Assembly (NCBI GenBank): GCA_001574975.1 | Contig: KQ965775.1 | Coordinates: forward strand, 5,205-69,204 | Direction of reading: 5' to 3' | From: Gonapodya prolifera JEL478 | Taxonomy: Eukaryota > Monoblepharomycota > Monoblepharidomycetes > Monoblepharidales > Gonapodyaceae | DNA length: 64,000 nt | In this document: positions 55,001 through 64,000 of the stretch, in pieces | Position numbering within the stretch: position 1 is the first letter of the stretch | Layout: the number at the start of each line of letters is the position of its first letter | Notes under the pieces: generated by a model | Databases searched by the model: none | Seen by the model: the letters and a program-made list of their open reading frames with translations, nothing else | Told to the model about the DNA's origin: nothing | Position numbers and translations under genes: made by a program

Positions 55001-56821
55001 AGAAGCTGCAGATCCCGACATCGACACGGCCCATGAAAGCGCTCAACTGGACCAAGCTGACTCCCGCGCAAGTATCCAACACGATCTGGTCCAACCTGAC
55101 CGATGACGACACCAAGCTCGTTGATACGCTAGGGCTGGTGTGGAGGACTGAATTTGAGGATCTGTTCTCGGCCAAGGAGATTGCGCCAGTGCAGCCGAAT
55201 GCGAGCAAGGCGGCGAATGCGGATAAGGTGGAGCAGAAGACGGTAATTAATGTGTTGGATCCGAAGAGGGCGCAGAATATAAGTGGGTTGACGTGCTTTT
55301 GATGTGGTTTGGAGTTTGCTGATCGCTTCTACTTTCGTGACAGATATTGCGCTGAGAAGTCTCAAGCTCAATTGGGAGCAAATCAAGACCGCGGTGATTG
55401 AAGCCGACGAGACGGTTCTTAGTAAAGACGCCGTGACTGCGTTAATTCCTACGATTCCAGTGGACGAAGATGTGAGCTATCTCTGCATTTTCCCACTCGA
55501 AAAACCCTAAGAACCACCATCCACACCGATCCAGATCGCCCTAGTGAAAGAAGTCGCCAACGAACGTCAAAACCTCGGATCCGCGGAACGGTACACGCTG
55601 GAAATGTCGGAAGTCCCCGGGTTCGGCGGGCGGCTCAAGGCGCTGGCGTTCAAGAACGGGTACGAGGAGCTTTCGGCCGATGTCAAGCGGCAGCTCGAGG
55701 CCCTGGATAGATCGTTGAGAGATTTGAAGGAGGGCAAGAAGTGGAGGGAGCTTCTCAAGGTGCGTTGAATTGTTTTCGGGGTGTGCCGCAGTGTGGTTTG
55801 CTGGGATTGCGCTGACCGAGTGTGGCCGTGCATTAAGATTATTCTAGCACTTGGAAACTACATGAACGGCGGAAACCGCGGTGGCGCGCACGGGTTCAAG
55901 ATTGGTTCGATCTTGAAACTGGGCGACACCAAGTCCACGGTATCGAGCGGGCGGCGGTACACGCTGATGCATTACCTCGTGGACCAGCTCGAAAAGAATT
56001 TCGTGCAAGTGATGCCGTTCAAGGATGAGATCAGGTCGTCGGAGGAGGGGTCGAAAGGTGAGTCGGAAAATGACAAGGCGACGAGAGGTCATTGTGTAAT
56101 ATCGGCGCGGTCATCCAAAGTGAACATACCCAACGTGCGTCAGCAACTCACGGCGATCCGTGAAGGCATTCGCGTCGTCAATGAAGCCCTGGCATCACCT
56201 GGCCCAAAAGCTGCAGCAACCAAGAACGACCACTTTCGGGACATCATGACCTCGTTCAGCGGCCGTGCGCAGAACCGGTTCGAGGAAATGACAAAGAAGC
56301 TCGAGAACGCCGAAAAGACGTTCACGGACCTGTGCACTTTGTACGGGGAAGACGCTAAAACGACCACGACGGAAGAACTTCTGGGCACGGTGTGGAAGTT
56401 CCACCAGGCGTTCGAGAGCGCCAAGACGGACAACCAAGCGTGGCTGGAGCACCTGAAAGAAATGGAGCGCAAGGAGCGCGAGAAGCAGGAGATGGAGGAA
56501 CGAAAGAAGGCCGCGCGGGAGAAGCGGCTCAAGGCCGAGTCTGCCGCGCTGGGCAAGGCTGCGCTCGGAATGAACGGGCCCGATGGCGCCATTGATGATA
56601 TCATTAGTGCGATAAGGACGGGTAAGGCGTTCGGAGACAAGGACCACAGACTGTCGAGGCAAGTCACGCGAGGGCCTCACAGGAAGGATGTCAGTGCGAG
56701 GTCGCAGAAGAGGCGTGAGCAGAGTCCATTGAAGAGCGGACCGGGGGTAACGGTGGAAGGGAAGCCTGGGGTGTCGATGGCAGCGACGTCGGATGGGGCG
56801 TCGAGGTTGGCAGTACCATGA
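52053..56821 (+). CDS. Diaphanous-related formin (GBD/FH3-FH1-FH2-DAD)
   Basis: Nucleates and elongates actin filaments under Rho GTPase control. Exons 52053-52475, 52555-52914, 53003-53584, 53663-54132, 54228-54472, 54539-55282, 55344-55471, 55535-55759, 55838-56057 and 56121-56821 give 1365 residues, all in phase. Order: a Ser-rich start; GBD/FH3 armadillo region ('EDHMENWNIPEP' to 'ALLRSHYLNPRTASLSLELL'-type helices); an acidic linker near residue 430; a coiled coil ('DRVRELEKELEDAR'); FH1 with runs of PPPPPPGG; FH2 from 'MKALNWTKL', with 'GNYMNGGNRGGAHGFKIGSI'; and a C-terminal DAD ('AIDDIISAIRTGKAF' then basic residues). The autoinhibition elements are present, so it should be a regulated formin. 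Fungi often have a single such gene (Bni1/SepA/Cdc12 type). Confidence 0.95.
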
Positions 56822-57098
56822 GAAATAGGTTTTTTTATTGGTACTTTCCTTTATTTGTGAGCAATGGTTTCTGAGTTAAAGCAGAGTGAATAATTGTGCA
56901 ATAGTGCTTTGCTCGGATGTTTTAGATAGGGTAGAGGTATTGTCGGAGCTTGTGAAAAGGATCAAACGATATATACAGATTTTTTTCAAAATGCAATCGC
57001 ATTTCTATGAAGAACAACGCGATTTTCACTCTCGATTGACCTTGTTTCATGCTAAGTGGCCGAAGGGTCTACCGCGAGCAGAGTCACTCTTTGGTGCG
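56822..57098. other. 3' flank of the formin gene
   Basis: AT-rich transition from the formin to the CpG-poor island. CpG is still present here. A 112-codon frame from 56886 has no domain. Confidence 0.5.
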
Positions 57099-60000
57099 TC
57101 TCAACACCTTCTCCTCACAAACCAAGAAAATTCTAGAACTCTCAGATGGTGCATCCAGTGTTGGTCACTATCTATTCCTTCATACAAGTTCCCATGCCAC
57201 AATTCTGTATTACATCACTTCTAATCAGACTTGTGCAGCTTTGTCCACTCTGTCAAAAACCATGTGCAGAATGCATAACTTGATTCATTCAATACCTTCC
57301 CATCATGTGTGACAAGTTTTTTCTGAGATCCAGAATGAGCCATGGCAAAATGCACACTCTAGGTCTCAACCAGAGTTGCATGTGGCACAGATGTAAATCA
57401 AACAAGCCCATTTATCAAGTTGGGCATGCAAAGTGCAATTGAGAATGTTGAGACTCATAATGGTTATTCACATGATCATGTCATGTTTCTACTCACATGG
57501 GCATTTCTCTAGTAAGTACCCATAACAGGTTTTTCAGTACCTTGAACATGACCCAATGTGACTGGTTTTTGGAGATGCAGGATGAGTTGTGACAAAATCA
57601 GACAGTCCAGGTCTCAAGCCAAAGTTTGATGGGGAGGCATTGGTGTGACACATTTACACATTTTCATCAAGTCTGGCAGGGTCATTGATAATGTTGTGAC
57701 TTGTGATGGTTATTTCCATGATCACTTGATCACTGCATCTACTTGGATAAACTTTTCCCCTGTCACAATGCTTTGCTAGACTTGCTTTGACAAGGGAAAG
57801 GAAGTGGGGGTCTCCAGTATTGTTGACATTTCACAAACACACCTGAGGAAGATGGTTGTCATCATATTTACAAGAGAATGAACCATAACCATGAGGAGGA
57901 GGGTGTGCCATATGGAGAATGGAATGAGTTAGTTGGGGTGCTCCAATGGAGGCCCCAAGAGGTAGGTCAGGATGGCGCCAGTAGAGTAGATGAGGTGCAT
58001 TCCAAAGTAAACCTTGTGGTCCAAGAATGAAGCTCACAAAGCTGAAATTTCCATTTCATTGATTTATTTGATTTGAAGTTCTAATGCCAATGCGGTATGG
58101 TTACTATGGGGTGAGATTTGGTTAGAGAAGGAATAGCTCTGTTGTCCTTCTAATACATGTGCTTATATATTTGTTGGGTCCAAGGGTGCTGTGGTCACGG
58201 CACCTTCCAGCGCCAACAACGCCAACCTGTCAGCCCTTACTCTGGCAGACTGTAGTAGTTCTGCCACACCAAGATGGTTCAATTAGAGTTTGCATGGAAG
58301 GAGTTGCTCAACATGGTTTGGACAGGTGTTCTCCACTTAATTGTCAAAGTGACACTTTCTGTGAGACAAGGAGTTGACTGGCACAGGGAATTGATCTGCT
58401 TGGGGTGACATCCCAGACTCTGTTTCAAATCATGAGCATTGATCCAAATTCAAGAGCCAAAAGGCAAAATCACACAATTGGTTCAATACACTCTAGTTGC
58501 AGCACTACTGCTTGTTGATTGATGTTGAGAAATGTAGTGGGTGATGAGCTTTTTGTTGATTTTCAGGCCAGACATTTCAATCAAGCTCGCGTCCACTTTC
58601 CAATCCCAAGCAAGGGGGAACAGCCTTGATTGCTTGGGCAGCACCACATATGATCTTAATGGTGCAAGTGATGTGAAAAAGTTGGAGTTTGATGGTGAAT
58701 TGAAGAAGTTTTTTTTTGAACAGACAGATTTGGGGTCCCCACTTGAACTGGGCCCTTTTTCCTGTGCACAGGTTTTGAGCTTGCCACTGCTTGCTAATGC
58801 TTGCTACAGGTTTCACAATAATTTGATTCAAACCAATGGCACAGAGCAGAGGATGTAGAGGAAGTTGCTTGCCAAGCCTGCCATAACGTCATCACCAAGC
58901 TGAAAAGCCAAGAACAAATGCTTGATGTGACTTGCCCTGTAGGAAGTGGGAAACGCCCAAGCCTCAAGGGTTGCAAAATCAAACTGGGCTCTTGGGATGG
59001 ACCTGAATTTGCTTATGCAAGCTTCCATCATACTGCAGGAACCACAACAGAAGTCTTCCAAGTAGGATTAAATTAGCCCTGTCTGTAAACTTTTACTCAA
59101 TCACCTGCTCCGCATGCTTGATGTTTGTCATGCATGTATGGCGCACAAATGCCTCAACTTGTTTTGTGGCCAGTGTTGGGATACGTTTTTTGTTCCAGCT
59201 GATTTTGCCATAAAGTCAATCTGTGGAGGCTAACACAACATGGTAGGTAGTGTTATTAGCCAATCAAGCACCATTGTGTCTAGACAAACCATGACAAATT
59301 TTTGGACACTTGGTTTCAGTCATGGGAAGTTGCAGTGCAAGCCTTAATTCAGTTTCTTTTGGAGACTTGACATGTGCTATGGCAATGTGGCATACCCAGA
59401 CCTCAAGAATTGTCTGTGGAACCTTTTGTAATTGTTATTGTGTCCAATTGATCCCAACAAGCTGCAGCACCCCAGCAAGATGACATATGACAAAATTTTA
59501 GAGACTGAGTGTTCATCATGAAAGTATGCCACACCTGAGCCACATAAGTGATTCTTTAGTTGCATCTTAAAGTCTCACACAGTTTTCCCCAACCATTTAA
59601 TGGTGGAGTGTGCATGATCATGTGGGCAAAACCATTGCCCAAAAAGTTGATATGTGATGCAGACTAACTGTGATAATGTTTTGGAGACTTGGTGTGAGTT
59701 ATGGCAGTGTGGCACACTCGCTCTGGCCTCCAGGACACTTCCTTGGTTCCAGTCTGCATCATCAAATCATTTTGTCAATATAAATTGGATTTCCCATTTG
59801 CGGCTATTAACTGCTTTATATACATATGGGGATTGCAAATTACATGGTGCACTGACAATTGCAAACAGTTGCAGTTTCAAATCTTGTACCCTTTTAGCAC
59901 ACACATACCTGTTTGAGTTAATCACGTTACTTGTGTCCTATGCACTTGTGAAAATCATCCATGTTTGCTGTCCTGTGGGTCAAATTTTATCCAAATGTCA

Positions 60001-60850
60001 CTTGCATTTGAGATGCCTTCATGCCTTATTGCTCCTCCCATTGGCATGAACCTGGAGAACTCTGCAGTCTGCAGGCTAGAAATAATGATGCTGTTCCAAA
60101 CAGGTTTCACATGCAAACAACAAAGCTTGATTCATTTACCACCTTGCTCATACATCTGATAAAATATTTTGAAACAAGGAGCATGGCACAGCAGCATGAC
60201 CTCCTCCAGGTCTCAATCTGCAACTGAGGTGTTGATCTAAATTGTGTGCACTGATCAGTATTCAACAAGTTGGAAAAGGTTTCTCATAATGTTGTGGCTC
60301 ATTGCATTTGTGGCTTCTGGTACAGAGCCCTTTTTATATGATTATACTTCAGCAAATTGCTGTGCTTCTCAAAAAGGACCCAAGCAGGTGTGTTATCACC
60401 CAATTAATTAACTTCCATCACTACATTTAGTTCTGCAAACAAAATTCCACCAAGAAACAAGACCAAATTTTTGGAGACTTGACTACTGTCCTGGTAACGT
60501 GACGCACCTGGGTCTCAGTGATTTGCTCCTTTGAGATTTTGTGGTATGCCAATTGAAGTTGAGCAATTGTGCTGGGCGCTGTCACAGCGCCCTCACCAGC
60601 AGTGCTTCACCACGACAAAAGGCGCCAATGTTTTGGAGACTGGGCATTTGCTAATAAAGTGCCATGTTCCTGGGTCCTATTTGTTATGCTGTTTTTGAGA
60701 TTGGTTGCTTGCGCTGTATATGTTGTTAGAACGATCGAGACAAGCAAAGTCACTGCTCACTCAGCATTGCCCGCCGGCCTCACCAAGACAAAACCCGGCA
60801 ATGTTTTGGAGACTCTGCATCCGCCACGAAATTGTTACGCACCAGAGACT
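57099..60850. repeat. CpG-depleted satellite-like repeat island
   Basis: Gene-free and AT-richer. It contains degenerate monomers with the core 'AATGTTTTGGAGACTTG', usually followed by 'TATGGCA.TGTGGCACACC.AGGTCTCA'. Cores lie near 57568, 59303, 59359, 59499, 59679, 60469, 60631 and 60803, with weaker ones near 57312, 57455, 57692, 60165 and 60290. The best-preserved spacing is 160-180 bp. From 57099 to 57975 there is no CG dinucleotide at all, and only a couple of dozen occur before 60500. TG and CA are abundant. No terminal repeats, transposase or RT coding seen. Confidence 0.75.
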
Positions 60851-61028
60851 CACATAGGTGAGAGGGTAGGTGGTAAAAGTACATAGAAATATAGAATCAT
60901 TCGAACTGAGTGCTGGGTGACACCGGCTCAACCGTCGGAACTCTCCGGCTAAACTTATCACATGCCAGCCGTCCGATCTCCTTCCCCCCCTCTCCCCCTT
61001 CTCCACCCACGGCGGTCTCCCCCGTCCG

Positions 61029-64000
61029 ATGCTGGACCATCTTGTCCTCGGTCGCCCGTCGCCCACGTTCCAGCGGATGCGCGTGGCTGCGGTCGCGCTG
61101 CTCGCGTGAGTCGGCGGTGATTGGGACGTGTCACGTGGCGCGGACGCGGGGGAGACTGGGCGGGGGACGGACGACGGAAGGAGACCCCTGCGTGCTGCTT
61201 TCTCACATCCCCATCCGCGTCTACCCGCCGCCAGCGTCCTGCTGCTCAACACGTTCGGTCACCGCGTTCCCGTCCCCTCGCGCACCCTGCAGAGACTCAA
61301 CGACAGACTCGCGCGATTCCCGCCGTGGAAGATTGTGCTCGGATTCTTCACGGCGTACTATGTCTCGCGGAACGCCTTTCTCCTGCTCTTCCTCAACGGT
61401 GGGTTGGGTTCCCCTCTCTCCACCACCGACCCACACAATACCCACATCTGACACCTCAACCCTCCCTCACGCTTTCCAGCACCCGAACCAATGGCGCGCA
61501 TGTACACGCGCAACTTCTTCCGCGCCACGTACATCCTGACTGCACTCGACGCAGGGTTCTGGACCGCGATGAACATCCGCCCCCTATGGCTGCGGGACGT
61601 ACTGTCGGTGCTCTTCTCAGCGTACTACCTCTTAGTTCCCAACGAAGCGGAGAAGACGGTGCGTTTCTCGCCCAATTTTTCAGCGTACAGCGTTGAATTT
61701 TCCACACTCACTTATACCGACTGATATCACCACACAGTCCAAAGCCTTCCTCTCCCAAGCCACCGTCGAAATGATGCGCATCTCATGGGGAAAAGCCGAG
61801 AACCCTATCCTGCACTTGATCTCCTCCCTTTCTTACCCACGGATCCCGATCCGGCGGTGGATCTCGATCCCACGCCCCGAACCACCGAGTCCGAGCTCGT
61901 TTGAGAACGAGGGGGAGTTGGAGGGGACGAGGGCGTTGTTGTATTTTGATGGAACGGAGGAGGAACTGAGAAGGGCGGATGCGGTGGTGGTGCATTATCC
62001 GGGGGGTGGGTTTGTTGCGAGTGAGTGTCATGACGTTGGCCGCCTGAGGCTGAAGGCCGAAGGTGGCTGGTGGCCGGGTGAGTGGGGGCTGGGAAAGGCC
62101 AGGAGGGGCCTTGCGTGGTGTACGTGCATCCAATTGGTTGACGACATGCAAGACGTACCATTGCATCGTTGAACTTTTTACTTCATATCGTATGAGGTTT
62201 TCTCACCGTCCTACTCGCAATCCTACTTTTCTCGCCCCACGCACGTACACTCCTCCAGTGCCCCCGCAATGCCACGAAGACTACGTCACGATCTGGGCCA
62301 CGCGTCTGCGGGTGCCGATTGTTAGCGTCGATTACGGGAAAGCACCCGTACGATCTCTTTGTTCTTCTGGTTCTCTTTCGCCCCCTCCACTCACTTGCCT
62401 TTGCCTGTCTCCATTTCTCTCCCCCCCTTTCCCTTCCACCCCTTCCACATCTCTCGGGCTTACACCAGGAATACCCATACCCCTACGCCTCCGAGCAATG
62501 CTTCGACGTGTACCGCTCCGTGGTCGAATCCAACGGCGCAGTCCTGGGTCTGGAAGGGTGGTACACGACGGACGATGTGGGGCGGAGGAGGCGGAAGATG
62601 CCGATTAGAGTGGTTGTGGCGGGGGATTCGGCGTGAGTGTGTCCGGTGTTCCTCTTTGCCTCTTCGTTCCTCTAATTGCTTTCTCCCGTCTCCACCCCCT
62701 CTCCCCACAACGCACCCACCACTCTCCCGAACAACCGACAACTACTCACCACCACCCAATACCCCCCAGCGGCGCTAACCTCTGCACAACCACCACGATC
62801 CGGATCCTCGAATACCAGCACCACCACCTCCCGCCCCCCTCCGCCGTCTTACTCGTGTATCCCGTGTTGTCATTCGACATGGCGGCCTGGATGCCCCCGG
62901 GCGATATTTCGATGCTGAGGAACGAGAGCGTGAGGAGTTTTAGTATCGGCGGGGGATCGCGGAGGAGTTCGGTTGCGGGAGGAGGAGCAGGAGCAGACCA
63001 GGCGCCCGTGTCGCCGCTGACGAAATTGACACCGGCGAGAGTTCCCCCCGCTACGGTCGTCGTGGAGCCCGAGACCGAGGCTGACCCGGCTGGCGGAGTA
63101 CCGCAGGCGTCTCCGGGAAGGCATAGACGGCGGCGCACGTTGTCGTGGGATGGGAAGAAGTTACGGCCCATGACAGCTGTCGGTGGGGGAGCTTCGGGAG
63201 CAGGGGCAGGTGCGGCGGGGCAAGGCCAGGGAGGGAAGAGCAAGGCGGTGCTTCCAGTCCGCTCCGGGGCAGACTTGGACAAGCTCGTGCATTCGTCCCC
63301 GCTCGCTGTACCCCCCGCCCCGGTATCGTCAGGTCCCATCGACGCGGACGTGGACCCAGCTGCCGCACCCCTCTCGCCCATCGACCCCGACGAGGGCTCC
63401 ACCACCTCTCCCGGGTTTCTCGAATCCCTCTGGTCCCGCCTCACTGCCTTCCGCCCCGCCCAGCCGACGCACAAATGGACGCCCACGACGGTGCACCCGA
63501 GCCTGAGCATGACCTCGCGGCTGAGCTACAGTTTCGATAGGATCCTCCCGCACGAGTTGATCAGGGGCCTGGCGTTGTTGTATTTGGGTTGTGCGCCGGG
63601 CGCGCCGGATTTTCAGGGGGATTATGTGAGTGATTGCGGGGGGCGCTGGGGGGAGAAAGGTGCATTGATGAACGGTGTTCGTAGATTTTGAATCCCGTGA
63701 TTGCGCCCGACGATGTGCTGGCGAGGTTTCCGAGGACTTATATCTTGTGTGGCGAGAAAGAGTGCGTTTTTGTTTGTTGTCATACGCGACCCCTCCAGTA
63801 CACATCTTGATCTCCCTTTCCTACTCACCACCTCTTTCAGCCCCTTCGTTGACGACTCAGTGATCTTCTCGGCGCGGCTCAAACGAGCCAAGCAGGCTGC
63901 TCACCGCGAATGGCTTCGCGTGCAGGAACGTCGGCGTGCCGAGATCCGGCGTGAGCGTGAGGAGTACGTCCGGCGCGGGCCCTCGCACCCGTCGAAAAAG
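61029..64000 (+). CDS. Hormone-sensitive-lipase-type esterase (3' end beyond window)
   Basis: Alpha/beta-hydrolase of the HSL (LIPE) family; hydrolyses acylglycerol or steryl esters. Exons 61029-61105, 61235-61398, 61480-61658, 61738-62020, 62259-62347, 62469-62632, 62770-63625, 63685-63761 and 63841-end. An N-terminal hydrophobic region ('WKIVLGFFTAYYV', 'VLSVLFSAYYLLV') suggests membrane association. The oxyanion-hole motif is 'VVHYPGGGFVA', 'PIVSVDYGKAP' and 'YASEQCFDVY' follow, and the nucleophile is in 'VAGDSAGANL' (residue ~318). The acid is in 'GEKDPFVDDSVIF' (~630). The ~310-residue gap between them holds a Ser/Gly/Pro-rich insert with RRSS and RRRT motifs, comparable in position to the regulatory module of animal HSL. 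The catalytic His lies past the window. Confidence 0.9.

Noticed and set aside
56886-57224. 112-codon frame after the formin
   Set aside because: No domain or splice context, and it ends in the repeat island. Composition is that of AT-rich noncoding DNA.
57099-60500. Vertebrate or plant contamination as the source of the CpG-poor island
   Set aside because: No familiar vertebrate or plant repeat was recognised. Monomers continue into the CpG-containing flank beside a fungal gene, so an internal origin is more likely. Read-level support was not available.

Overview
This window looks like nuclear DNA from a fungus. Genes are dense and GC-rich, and are cut by many short introns (mostly 50-90 nt, GT-AG). 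The gene content fits fungi: a divergent Fet3/Ftr1 iron-uptake pair, a Bni1/Diaphanous-type formin, heterotrimeric G-alpha sequence, DENR/Tma22, nuclear-type uracil-DNA glycosylase, PARP and a cobalamin-independent methionine-synthase-family enzyme. A full-length CC2D1/Lgd homologue and ankyrin/F-box proteins hint at an early-diverging (chytrid-like) lineage, but that is inference. Two N bases (1024 and 12574) and several single-base frame breaks at homopolymers point to a draft assembly. No tRNA, rRNA or CRISPR array was found.

Layout. 1-1731: the 3' end of a PARP gene, then DENR/Tma22 (+). 2875-4538: a C2H2-type zinc-finger gene (-). 5097-7935: a short-chain dehydrogenase and uracil-DNA glycosylase (-). 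8.8-10.4 kb: three diverged copies of a noncoding repeat. 10543-17206: a secreted LRR protein, a TB2/DP1-like protein, a multi-pass membrane protein and a partial tandem copy of it (all -). 17906-19369: a MetE C-terminal-domain enzyme (+).

20.6-26.5 kb is a gene graveyard. It holds an orphan 5' gene fragment, a PIF/Harbinger-like fragment, the N-terminal piece of an FAD monooxygenase, a G-alpha pseudogene with several stops, and a tandem BTB duplication in which both copies are truncated. 26.6-29.1 kb returns to intact genes (prolyl 4-hydroxylase and a small membrane protein). 29.1-35.8 kb is decaying again: an F-box/LRR-like gene, an FAD monooxygenase lacking its nucleotide-binding N-terminus, a broken Cys/Met PLP enzyme and an LRR pseudogene.

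35.9-41.2 kb: CC2D1/Lgd (-), an ESCRT-III regulator. It has a triplicated N-terminal module and one unusually long, repeat-filled intron. 41.4-43.4 kb: a large intronless ankyrin protein. 44.7-49.5 kb: FTR1 (-) and FET3 (+) in divergent orientation, together a high-affinity iron-uptake system; the FTR1 frame is interrupted. 49.8-51.0 kb: a fragmentary ankyrin gene. 52.05-56.8 kb: a complete formin.

57.1-60.85 kb is the most unusual stretch. It is AT-richer and gene-free, is built of degenerate satellite-like monomers and is almost devoid of CpG; one 877-bp run has none. Aligned copies show CG in one unit where another has TG or CA, which suggests methylation-driven deamination. The window ends in a hormone-sensitive-lipase-type esterase (61029-64000+) with a large Ser-rich insertion between its catalytic Ser and Asp.
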